From: Physcomitrium patens
Lineage: Eukaryota > Streptophyta > Bryopsida > Funariales > Funariaceae
DNA: 64,000 bases
Direction: 5' to 3'
Assembly: GCF_000002425.4 (NCBI RefSeq)
Contig: NC_037256.1
Location: 15,967,242 to 16,031,241 of the forward strand
Under the pieces are notes generated by a model that saw only the letters and a list, made by a program, of their open reading frames with translations, searched no databases and was not told where the DNA came from. This document shows, in pieces, positions 53,301-64,000 of the stretch (position 1 is its first letter; every line of letters starts with the position of its first letter). A program made the position numbers and the translations under genes.

Positions 53301-56300
53301 CACTGCTGATCCCCAACCAGCAACCCCCGCTTTCGGACCCAGTGCTGCAACACCCGCAGAATGCCTTGGACTCACTTCTGCGATCGGAACCTTTGGTCTC
53401 CACTCCTTTTCCCCATCGTGCGAAGCAACTTTGGTTTTCAATTTCGTCGCATCTTTTGCGCCACCATCGTGACCTGTGTCTGTTTGGACCACACCGACGT
53501 CCGAAACCCCGTCCTCCACGCCCCCAGCCTGCACTCTCGGGCTCTCTGGACGCCTCAACATGCGTCCCATTTCTCCTCCTTTCGGAACCTCTGCCTCCGA
53601 CCTCTCTGAACTACGGCCCACACCACCCGACTTCTCCTGACTCCAGTGATGCATGCTCGCTGGACCGCCTGCTACATCTGCCACTGCATTCCGTGGGGCA
53701 TTACCAAGAATGCTAGATTTCCCCCCACCTCCGCCGCCGTATGGGCTAGATCGCAGGCTAACGGATCCAACATTCCCATCAGAATGGCCCGCCTCCCTTA
53801 CTTGACTCTGATTCTCACCCCGCCGGCTCCCCCTCTCCCACCTGTCTTTCGTAGCAATCTTAGTCACAAATTCCTTCTCCACCACCAGCACATTCACAGT
53901 CTTTCTCTCCAACTCATCCTTGCCCTCTGCGACTTCTATGCCCTCAACCTTCGCCCTCGGCGCCCTCGAAACTTCCACGCTCGGCTTTGAGGCTGCAGCC
54001 ACAGGATCGCTCTTCACTGCAACTACCACCTCCTTGTCCTCCTCCTTCACGACTTCCTCTTCCACCACACTCCTCTCCGCTTCCACATTCTCCCGCTTCA
54101 CCTCCTCTACTGCCGATTCTTCCTCCTTTATCGACGACGGAAATTGCTTTCCTGAATCAACAGGTGATGCCGATGCAGCCGGCTCCTCTTCAAAAACTGG
54201 CTTCGAGAAATCCATCGGTTCGTCGCTGCTTGCAACGGCTCCCCAATCGCGGTGTCCGCCGGAGGCACCTCTTTGTGTCTGCCCATAAACATCGCCGCCA
54301 CTGGGTGCCCCTCGATGCAACCCTCCTCTACGGTTGTCTCCGCCCTCCTGACCATCACCTGATCCGCCGTTGAACCGCTCGCCATATGCCCTTCCGTCTT
54401 TGTGGCCACGACCTTCACCACTTTCCTTGTGATAGTTCTGGCTTTCGTGGTACCCTTCTCCCACCACTTCGCCACGCTCACGCAAGTTCCCCTCCCGGTG
54501 GTGTCGGGGCCCCTGATTCATGCCCCCATGTCCAAACCGCCCGAACGCTTCCGGGGGAGGCCCTCTGTGCGGTCCGTATCCGCCGTATGGCCCTGGTCCA
54601 CCCCCCATTCCCATCATCATCCTCTCTGGATCTTCCATGTTTTGGTACCCCGGGCCCGGAGGTCCATAGAAACCATCGTAAGGAATCGGCCCCTGGAACA
54701 TATTCGGTCTCATTGGGTGCATCGGACCTGCTGGTCGCAACAACGGCCCCGAGTGACCATACATATCGCCGTGGTGACCGTACCCGCCTGGACCTGGTGC
54801 CCCGCGACCAAAACCTCCCGGCCCGGATCCAAACCGAGGTCCATGCATGAACCCTGGGCCCTCGTGGGGATAGTGACCAGGCCCCGGGGGAGGCCCATAC
54901 TGACCAACGGGTGGAGCTCCTCCACGCCGCCAGTTATCGTCAGCTGTCCCTCCCGACGGACCCCCCTCCCGTCTCCAACCCTCTGGATGCGGACCTTGTC
55001 CGCCGTACAACGGTCTCGCAGAGGGTCCATCCCTGTGCCAATTTCCTTCCACATGCGGAGATGGTCCTTGGAAAGCCGGACCTTCCCTCCTCCAGTTGTC
55101 CGAACCACTTCGCTCTGGATGTCCGTACTCAGCGCTGCGAGGCCTTGGTGGTAATATCTCTTCTGCCACACAACAAAACACGTTCATTCCATTGTCTCAT
55201 CACTTTTAACCATGCCTCTACCACCAACTTACTCCAACGTTTCACCTCAGACCTACCTAGAAAACACCAATGCATCTCACATCAACGACACTACGAACAC
55301 CGGCTAACGTGCCCCATCAATCTTACCGCGAGGACCTGGCGGTGTAGGTGGCCTCCTCTCTTCAGCATGTGGTCCATTAGCCTCCACTGGAGGTCCGCGC
55401 TCAGCATTAGTGCTGCCTGCACATCACACAAACACCCACGCCTCAGGATCCCACCAGCATCCACTGCTGTTCCACCACGTGCATTCGCGGACAACATAAA
55501 TGCACCCTGTGTGCCAATCCCAACTGCACTTACTCTGCTGCGGACGCAGGTCTGGGTTCTTCTCCGAACCCAAAGTGGGAAAATCTGTCCTCGTCAACTG
55601 AAACCGCGAAGCCTGATGAGGCTCCTCCCCCTGACCCACAGCCATCCATTCAATCCATGAGTTCTCCCCACTTATCCATCACACGCGTCCACTACCACTC
55701 ACAACCCCAACTTGCAGCGCTATCTGACTTTGACAGCCAGGACGACAATCATCCATATCACACCAAACTCCACAAACCATCAACTTCCCACAACACAAAA
55801 CTTTCATACCGCAACTCACACAACTACCGCACATCACGGCAAGTCACAATGCCCGCATCCTTCTGGACATCAGAATGCACACTGCACGTGAGAGAAACCA
55901 TCGTACGCATCGATATCGTACCAGTCTGCGGCGACCCGTCCATGCTGGGTTGCCCGCTGGAGAAGAATCCGCTGACTGATCCCCAAACTCAGACAGATTG
56001 CGAGCGGGTCGTGTGATATCAGCACTCCGAGGACGCGCTTGGGCTTGCGCCTGAGCGACCAGCGGTTGCGCTTGACCTAAAACTCCAGAAGCAGAGGACG
56101 GCCTGGCACGGCACGCACCACTCGAATCAGTGTTTTCCGAAAACGAATCAGGTGATTGCTGAGCCTGTCCAACGCTTTCCGCCGACAAAGGACGACCGCC
56201 ACTGCCTCCTGAACTTGGACGCGGGATAATTCCTGGAGCCCCCAACGTTGTCCCTCCACCCGTACCACTATTGCCCACTTTAGGTCCCCACGCTCCACTA

Positions 56301-57217
56301 CCGCTCGGTGGAGAAGACGCCTGTGCTATAGTCCCCCATGCGTTGCTGGTCGTTGGTGGTGAACGCCCCGCAGATCCCCAGCCCACGCTTCCCCTGCACA
56401 TGACATTGCAACATTCAATCCGCGTCCATCATCGCCATTTGCAGGGCTACATAAACCACAGCTCCCATACATTCAATCCATACTTCCGCACAACGAGAGC
56501 ACGGTAATCCAAGAACTGCAACACATCCTTCCATGTCCCACTCATGCAGAAGAACGTCCGCAGAGTACATCCATCACCACGTTCTCTGCCAAAAATCGAA
56601 AGCCGCCTCTAAACATCGCTTCTACCACCAATTGCCTCACTTCCTTACGCCCCTGCTCTCTGCTGACAGGCCCTATCTGCTACAACAGTGTCATAAACCA
56701 AACCACATCCGGCAGGTGTTGACTACAACTCCAGCTTTCTACCCAACCGGTCAACACGGGAAGCGCTGAAACGGCCCAGTAGCTGCCACTCATCAACATG
56801 CAGAACACCATTCCGACAAGCGCAACAGCGACCGATGCTTCAACTTTACCGCCTGCGAGGACGCTGCACTTCACGTTCAGAAGGCAATCCATAGCTTGTA
56901 TTAACTGCAGACATCCAGGTTTGACGGAAGACATTACCTCGGTACTATCTCCACATTAGGGTCGAGTCCACGATTCTCCAACCTGGAAAGCAGGAACCAC
57001 AACAGCTTCAAAAACATGAAACATGCATCCACCCTCGAAATTCAAAATAATGCTTCCGCTACGTAGGTATCTATGAAACCAGCAACATTCGACCTCTCCT
57101 CCCCTGTGCACACTCCAAATGGGGCCACCTTACCGTTGACTTGGTAGGTTGATGGGCTTCGGTACTGTAGGTATTTTTCCCAGCACTTGTAAACCCCGTC
57201 GAGCCGAGCTCCCTCTG
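50326..57217 (-). CDS. MOS1-like: MOS1-like protein with BAT2-N (PRRC2-type) domain, N-terminal exon not found
   Basis: Arabidopsis MOS1 modulates immune receptor and flowering gene expression; animal relatives (PRRC2) bind RNA. Exons on the minus strand: about 57217-57134, 56982-56938, 56393-55922, 55630-55534, 55416-55327, 55162-53226 (end uncertain) and 53001-50326, about 1800 residues. The BAT2-N domain is clear: SARRGLQVLGKIPTVPKP, NLPSQRLENRGLDPNVEIVP, GSVGWGS, SNAWG and the late box TDFPTLGSEK. A Gly/Pro/His/Tyr-rich stretch, acidic regions, a Glu/Arg/Lys coiled-coil (MASRLAKEEEERVREQKAK) and long Ser/Gly/Gln-rich disorder follow. A tandem run of RGQ(D/E)xRGQD units occurs near 51147-51235. 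All splice phases agree. The first coding exon, upstream of 57217, has a phase-2 end and was not identified. The last stop (TAG) lies at 50326. Confidence 0.82.
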
Positions 57218-59092
57218 CTGCACACAACCCACACATGCCACACTCATTAACTGCTACTCTAATCCGCCCCGGAACAATCGCCAATAATACAACACGCCCG
57301 TGTTCAAGCTCCCACCCTATCCACAAACATCCATCTACCGCAATCTCTCCATAATGAACTTCAGATTCAGCTCATGTAGATTGTCCACTCCGTCATCGAC
57401 ACAAACGAACTTGCGAGTCAGGAAACAAGTATTGATCGAACGGAGATTTGCAACTATGTAGCAGCCTTCACAGTGAGGATTTCCTCTCATCCCAAGAACA
57501 CTTCACGGCATCCTCCCGAACCCTAAAGCTTGTTAGACCGTGTACTCCTCAGTGACTGCTGAAAACGGCTCATTTCAAACCAACTCTACACTTTCACAAT
57601 AACTGTGTGAAACCCTATGCCAACCGAAAACTGTCACCGCGATCATTTCCACAACCAGCCACACAACCGTCCCTACGTGCTTCGTCGCACACGGACACCT
57701 AGCTTGCCTAACCGAGCGATTCGAGCTAAATATGCTGTAGCGTCATCTTGGAGTTTCATTCTTTGCCTCCGCCTCAAAACACGGGAACGAAAGAGAGCAG
57801 AAATTCAATATACACGCCCACCCTTCGAACTGTTCTCGTCACAAATTCAAAACAATGCTGCCATACCTCCGGTCGCTTGGCAACATGTTTCAGGCTCCTA
57901 TTGCCTGCACCAAGAAATGGAACACCAACTCCCCCTGTGCTGATTAAAAAAAATATCTGCAGCAAGAACCACAGTTATCAGAAACCAGCGCTCACGTATA
58001 CAATCAGCGCCTGGGGACCACAATACCCAAGACGAAGAATACAAAATCCATAAAGTGCGGGCAGCTTAACACCACAAGACATTCCATACATCGCAGCGCG
58101 ACACACGCCCCACTCCCCGATCACCAAACGTCGAAATCACCCACCCTCTACTGGCGAACTCTATCCTAAAGGAGAACACAATGCCTCCCAGCCCTAAGTG
58201 ATAAGCACTAACCCAACGCCAACTCCCCATGTCCCTAGCCACATCTGGCACTCCATCCGGATTCAAGCCAGACTGTAAAAGGGAACCCCTAACTCCTCAC
58301 AGCTCGCAATCGATACACACGACGATGAAGTTATTGAAAGCCTAAGCTAAGGCGTCACTCAAACTTCTCACCCAAGGGAAACACAGGCAACCCTATCGCA
58401 GAATTCCAGCACGAAGAAATTGACACAATGACCAACCACTACACCATCGCGCAATCTCCAATTTGTAGCGAAACAGGGTCACGATGGCAGAACCGATGCC
58501 GCGGAACGTCACCTGCTGCGCAGGATGTGCACCAGTAGTCGATCCTTGAAGCGCCGTCGAGTAATTCTAGCATCAAAACCAACGCGACGTTCGACATCCG
58601 CACGGGTAATCCACTTTCGTTTCCCGCGCGCACAAATGCGCGTCGTCCCCGCTCAAGCTGTGTCACAACAACACCAGGCTCCACGCCTGTTCCGATGCCG
58701 GTGCAACAATCCCAAGACTAGGGACACCAAACATACATACATTCAAACAAACGAACGAACAACAATAACAAGACCTAGCGCGGGTGAGGGACAGGCGCTA
58801 AACACAGCCCCACGCTCCCACGGCATCCTTCCCGATCGCCCCTCTAAACCCCTTAGGGGGCCTATCACCACTATCCAATCCATTGCCTTTAGTACCTATC
58901 CATTACCGTCCCTGGTTCTATCACCACCCCCCCCCCTCCCCTTTTGCTACGTACACAATTCTATTGAAGGTATGTATGTAAGCGTGAACCAAAGTTGTTG
59001 CCTTGGTATTTGTGGGTATTATGCACTTTGTTGTTGTCGTTTGAAAGTCTCCTCACAAACACTTGTTTATATTGTCCTCTCAAATTTGCAAA
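57218..59092. other. Upstream region of the MOS1-like gene
   Basis: The missing first coding exon and the promoter should be here. Several short minus-strand frames exist (for example 58439-58684), but none has the expected ending just before CAGAGGGAGC in a fitting phase. The stretch 58880-58950 has runs of C. Beyond about 58970 it becomes AT-rich. Confidence 0.4.
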
Positions 59093-59355
59093 ATTGCCTT
59101 TTATCTAATGATTCTAATGATTGGTTATTTGAAAAATATAGTAAAAATTTGTTGTTTGATATTAGAACATCAAACATGTGTGATTGCCTTTATTTAATGG
59201 TTCTAATGATTGGTTATTTAGAAAACATAATAAAATTTTGCTGTTTAATAGGAGAACATCAAACATGTCCAATTGCCTTTATGTAAGGATTCTAATAATT
59301 GGTTGTTTGGAAAATATAGTAAAATTTCATTGTTTGGTATTAGAACATGTTAGAA
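59093..59355. repeat. Three tandem copies of a ~90-bp unit
   Basis: Copies start at 59093, 59183 and 59272, each with ATTGCCTTTAT, TAATGATTGGTTATTT-like, AAAATATAGTAAAATTT-like and TTAGAACATCAAACATGT-like parts. Units are 90, 89 and about 84 bases and differ at perhaps one position in eight. The plus-strand frame stays open through them only because the unit is free of stops in one frame. Confidence 0.85.
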
Positions 59356-59994
59356 CACATTGTCATTGATTCTATCTTTTGATTAATGAAGTATTTGAAG
59401 ATATCTTCATAATGGAAGTGTGTTGACAAACTTTTTGTTCTAAGTTAATTGTCAACTAATTTTTTTTATGTGCTTCAAATACTTGTATCATACTTTTAAG
59501 TTGACATATGATAATAACAAATAAATTTTAGTTCTATTATACATTCCTTGGAATACAACTGTTTTATTACCTGTATCATGCTTTAAAATAATAATAATAA
59601 AAAAAATCAAACAAAGAAACAATTTTGACACTTTGCAAGCACTGAACAATTTCAAAATTGTTTTGTGGTGGCTTATAAAATGTAAGTGGTACTTTTTGTT
59701 GCATTGAAGCATGAATTGCAGATAAACCCTTGAATACTTTGGAATCGTTTGGTCACAACAATGATAAAATTATAAACAAAGTAGAACACATTTCAAAATG
59801 AAGATTTTCTTATGTCTGAAAAATTATAATAAAATAAAACTTGCTGTCAAACTTAATTTTCAAGACTATACAACAGCAAGACGCAATCCTATGTTGCTAC
59901 AAGTATCTATTTCGATTCTTCCAGTTTTTGCTTTGTTTCATTTCATTTTATTTTCAAGTTATATCGTTCAAAGTTGTAGAGAATGGAAGCATTG

Positions 59995-60030
<36 letters not shown>

Positions 60031-61272
60031 CAAGATGCCGGGCAATGAAATTCATATTGCAACTTACTAAATGCAGGTTTTGAATCCTAGCATTTTGTTT
60101 CTGAATCTCCATTTTGTCAATTTTACGTGACATGATTTTAACTACAGTAATGATGTTCAATTTTAACAAGACACTAGTGTGCTAATAGTGGATGAAGTCT
60201 TGAAAATTGATAGGGCAATTCCATCGTTCCACCGACATGTGATACAACCAAAGCACTTGGGCGATAGATCATGTACATTCTTTCGCCTACTTTATTGCAA
60301 AATATCCTATAAATAAAGTAATCGATACTTGATGTACACCAGATTGGATAATGAAGTGTGGCTAAGCACACAATCTCTCACCAGATGAGACAAAACTACC
60401 TCTATTTTTGTGAGTCAACAACTGCTCCAGGCCATCAAAGATCAGGGAAATAGATCTTGGGATGACGTAAACTAACCTCACAACCGATACAGCATTAGCC
60501 TGGCTTTAGACAAGCTACTGATCGCTTTTCGTCCAAGCTAGAAGACTGGGTGATTGGAGAATTCTGTCCTGCTTCCATTAGTCCAGGCCACAATTTATGT
60601 GATCAAGACCCAGATGTATGTGTAATAATGCGAATCACAAATGATAGAGTGGACAGTTCTATTGACTCTGCTTTGACGAGCTCAAGACACGCTTGATCAA
60701 AGTCTGGATACTGCTGCATAAAATGCTATAATAGACCAAGGTGTTTTAGAAATATAAAATGTCGGAATTGGAGCTATAGACACACATTCAAGAAATTGAT
60801 CTGTAAGATGGCAAACAATTAATCAGCATATTAACCATCAGACACAATCGTCTAATTGTCAGCTACCCAAGCTTATCTGACATCGCTTTTCGAATAACCA
60901 GCCTGATGAAATGACCGATGCTCCTGAGTTTTGGTGGCAAGCAGCGAAAGCAAACTGCAACATTCCTCTATTAACATCAATTTGGGAGGTATGTTCGAGA
61001 AGAGATGATAATTGTGATAGTAAGACATGCGAAAGACACCATCGCCTGTCTACTGTACACAGACACACTTGCAACTCTGCATCAGAGGATTCTGGAGGTC
61101 ACGCTAATCAAAAGAAATTAGCACTTCGTATGGCAAGTGCTCAAGTATAACATGTAATTCAACTGCTGTGGAATATAACTTGCCATACGATGATACGTAA
61201 AAGGTCAACTACCCAGCGATAAGTAGGCAACCACAGTACAATCGAAGCTGATGATTTCCAAGCACAGTCTAG
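59356..61272. other. AT-rich spacer and 3' flank of UEV1
   Basis: No gene is recognised. It contains a 29-base A run and, on its right side, the 3' untranslated region of UEV1. The frames at 60911-61150 and nearby match nothing. Confidence 0.5.
59999..60027 (+). repeat. A(29) tract
   Basis: An uninterrupted run of A in AT-rich DNA. No recognisable transcript copy precedes it, so I treat it as simple repeat rather than as the tail of a retroposed gene. Confidence 0.85.
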
Positions 61273-62316
61273 TTAGAAAGTGCTTCCTTCAGGGGGCTGC
61301 GGTAATTTCCGGTTAGCCGGATTAGCCATCTGTTTCTTGAGCTCCACAAGAATGTCCTCCATGGTGTGATTACGACGCCAATTTGCCAGTAAGGGGAAGT
61401 ATCTCGGATCAACCTGGATAACATATTACATTCGCGGCCGCTTACTCTATATGACAGCAGATTGACGTAACTAGAGAAACGCAACATACACAGAAAAGAA
61501 GATCATGAAAGTTGTGAAATGGTCAAATAAATCTTACCAATCCTGTCTCTGAGTTCACATGAGTCATATTGATTCGGGAGTGGAATCTAACAGTTGGAGG
61601 CTTGTCGGGATAGTCCTTGTCGCAAAATAACTTCAATGTGTAGATCCGACCTTCGTGGACAGACTGCACAAAAAGCAGTTTGAATGTGTCGATGACAACT
61701 CAGTTACAAAACATTGGGATGGAGGCAACTTAAGCTGCGCAGAAACATACACATCATGAACCAAGCAACGCTAAACATGAGAGCTGGGTGATAATGCATC
61801 ATAGTTTATGCCCATTGCTCCTAGTTTTCGCCGTTTAACACACATTCGTAAGGTCTACCACAAATGTTAGCTCTGCAAGGAACTCACATGGCTTGGTCCA
61901 ATGATAGTGCCGGTCCAAGAGCGCATAAATACATCGTCGCCGTCATCCATGCCATAGCTCACTGTGCCATCGCCGATACCTTTCTCACCCCTCTCAAGCT
62001 CCTCGAGAAGACGAAAGTTCCTAGGAACTATAGTTGTATAAAGTTCCATATTTAAAAGAAAAGAAAAAAAAGAAGGTACTAAGGATCAGATATAAAAACA
62101 AAAATTAAGTTTCAGCATTTGAAAAAACGCTTAGTTCTTGTCTAAGAACTGCAATAGTTACAGACCTAGACAGGACAGTCATCCCTAGAAACTCAAAAGG
62201 CGAAAATTATCACAAATAAAAAAAATCACGACGATGTAGATACCCCACTAAGTGGAAACAAAGGATTCCGAAACGAGCACGAGAAGCTTACCAACTACAG
62301 AGCCCCCTGTAATCAT
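61273..62316 (-). CDS. UEV1: Ubiquitin-conjugating enzyme variant UEV1 (MMS2-like), complete
   Basis: UEV1 pairs with the E2 UBC13 to build Lys63-linked ubiquitin chains used in DNA-damage tolerance and signalling. Four exons on the minus strand: 62316-62292, 62027-61888, 61663-61538 and 61413-61273, all GT-AG, giving 143 residues, the normal size. The first exon codes for only eight residues plus one base. The sequence follows the family closely: [92 protein letters not shown] and the end QPPEGSTF. The catalytic cysteine of true E2 enzymes is absent, as expected for a variant. It acts in nucleus and cytosol. Confidence 0.96.
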
Positions 62317-63720
62317 CTCAGATGGCTACTTCCGCACTCTTGAGCACGAAAAGTCTCTAAATTCTGCCCAGTTTGCGCACATCGATACACAAATGAGAAC
62401 ACAGTTACAATTGACAATCTGAGGCCACCTTCCGACGCTGTTCACCAGCTCAACTCAAGGTAGAAAACGAGATACACATCAAGCCCTTCCAAATCAGCAC
62501 ATTTAAAATTTTCTACAGCCGTGTGATACCGCGAACAAAAAACAGCTGCAGACGCACTGAATCGCGATTAACCAATCACAAGGCTGCTATTCAAGCAAAA
62601 AGATAGGATAAGAACACGCACTTCATCATATGTACTCTACTACTGATCTCGAGAAAACGACCATACGCACAATAGACATTTTAGCCTGCTACAGCACAAT
62701 TTTCTGTTTACACACGGGAATTTAAAAACAGAACCAGTCAGCCGAAAGCCACACAGAAACAGGCGTCAGTACAAAGTTAGTACATTTCAATTCCAACAAA
62801 CGCAGAACCATCAAGGGCACGATTTGGAGCACACCGTCCAGAACACAGCATCCGAGACCTCGGTCCACAATCTAATTTTACACACAAAAGGGCAAACCAC
62901 GCAATACACAACCGACTGCTCCCCCCCTCCCCCCCAAAAAAAACTCAAAAAAAAAAACAAAGAAACAAAAAACAAAAATACAAAAAAAATGAAACCTCCA
63001 CCCAGCATGTACCCAATCAGAGAAAAGATCCAACAATCCAAAAGCCAACAAACCCTAATTCTATAATCCGATTCAACCACCACCAAATCCCCTGAAACAA
63101 CGAAAACCCAACGCCCAACAACCTCAATCCGGGACGCTACCCCGCCGCAGGTAACGAGAATCGCGAAAATCTCACCGTAATCGAGAGAAAACCTAGTGAA
63201 CACAAAAGATCCAGAGCGACCAAACATTCGCCAGCCACACTACGACTTGCCCCGACCAAACAGACGAGCAAATTCAGATACGTAAAAATAGAATAAAATG
63301 CGATCGCGATGAGGACAGAAGAAGAAGAAGACGAGGGGGAAGAGGGAGAACCTGGCGATAGAGGTGGAACTGCGGGTGAAGGGGGATGTGAGGAATGGCA
63401 CGGCGAGAGACAGAGCCAGAGTCTGAGGCAGAGCAGCAACAGAAAGCAAGAGGGAGAAGTAGAAGAACCAATGGCGAGGAAGATCTGGAGGAGCAAGGCC
63501 TCAGTCTGTCTAGGCCGGCCACGGGCTGGGTCGGGTCTAGGCCCGGGCCCAGCAACGGAGGAGCGGGTCTGGAGGGGGGGGTTGACGGTTGGACGGGCGC
63601 GGGTGGTGGAATCGAGGGCGGGCGGGCGGGCGGGTTTCGGGATCTGGGTCCGTCTCACCACGCGGATGTTTGAGGTGTCGGGATCTGGATTTTGGGGATA
63701 TGAATCCTCTCCGTATCTCA
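62317..63720 (-). promoter_or_regulatory. Leader and promoter region of UEV1
   Basis: Upstream of the UEV1 start is a moderately AT-rich stretch, then a CT-rich (minus strand) block at about 63300-63480 typical of plant 5' leaders, containing GCCAG followed by GTTCTCCC, a possible donor for a leader intron. A telo-box AAACCCTAA lies at 63050-63058 on the plus strand. A 194-codon minus frame in this block is Pro/Ser/Leu-rich low complexity and probably not coding. Confidence 0.35.
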
Positions 63721-64000
63721 ACGGCCTTTTTGAGGATTGGAAAAAAGAACTTTATATTGCTTGTCGGAGATCTCATCCTCAACTATTCGACGTTGGCAAG
63801 TGGCTTCGGAAAAGGTGACACTATTGTTGGACGTTTATATATGAAATGTTAAAATATTAATAAAAGAGTACCATTTTGCATCTTGATTGTAACCTTCCCA
63901 TCTTGCTTAATAGATAACACAAAATCAAAATGACCATCTATGTCAATATTACATTTTGTTCTTTTTCACAGTAGTATAATTTGAATGCAATCATGATTAA
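63721..64000. other. Right edge of the window
   Basis: No gene or repeat recognised. Confidence 0.5.

Noticed and set aside
50361..55660. Many long plus-strand frames opposite the MOS1-like exons (up to 253 codons)
   Set aside because: They are shadows of the GC-rich minus-strand coding exons; the minus strand carries the BAT2-N motifs and consistent splice phases.
59999..60027. A(29) as the tail of a processed pseudogene or LINE
   Set aside because: No coding or RNA-like sequence precedes it, and no flanking duplication is visible.
63137..63721. 194-codon minus frame upstream of UEV1
   Set aside because: Pro/Ser/Leu-rich low complexity in a CT-rich leader block; overlapping frames on both strands are equally open.

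Overview
This is nuclear DNA of a land plant. The genes are spliced, intergenic DNA is very AT-rich and full of (TA)n, (GA)n and (CATA)n microsatellites, there is a plant-type Ty1/copia element primed by initiator tRNA-Met, and the proteins belong to plant families (ascorbate oxidase, IQ67-domain protein, membrane-anchored GH9 glucanase, UDP-xylose synthase, MOS1-like protein). The overall look (compact genes between long AT-rich spacers, divergent family members) is compatible with a bryophyte such as a moss, but the species is inferred, not shown. No CRISPR, operon or prokaryotic feature is present.

Layout. 1-1211 (-): 5' part of a protein kinase that runs off the left edge. 5594-7815 (+): a complete five-exon L-ascorbate oxidase with a TATA box. 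7816-13667: AT-rich spacer. 13668-16384 (-): a complete five-exon IQD calmodulin-binding protein. 16385-30749: a 14 kb spacer with microsatellites, a GC-rich patch and a telo-box cluster, but no gene I can recognise. 30750-33521 (+): a six-exon membrane-anchored GH9 endoglucanase whose first intron is GC-AG. 33522-37584: minisatellites and AT-rich repeats. 37585-42125 (-): a decayed copia retrotransposon with 171-bp LTRs. 42126-43220 (+): a wrecked GH19 chitinase that begins at the LTR edge. 44276-46859 (-): UDP-glucuronate decarboxylase (UXS), eight coding exons, with an AT-AC U12-type first intron. 50326-57217 (-): a very large MOS1/BAT2-N protein. 61273-62316 (-): ubiquitin E2 variant UEV1. 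Exon boundaries were set by hand from splice consensus, phase and protein-family conservation.

How the genes relate. Four of them act in the wall or apoplast: ascorbate oxidase (apoplastic redox), GH9 glucanase (cellulose/glucan processing), UXS (UDP-xylose for xylan and xyloglucan) and, before it decayed, the chitinase. IQD proteins link calmodulin to microtubules and membranes. MOS1-like and UEV1 proteins serve expression control and K63 ubiquitination. Nothing suggests the genes are co-regulated as a cluster; this looks like ordinary gene order.

The least ordinary features are the AT-AC U12 intron in UXS, the GC-AG intron in the glucanase, a 99-codon ORF that could splice in frame onto UXS, and the copia/chitinase-relic junction, which has no visible target-site duplication.
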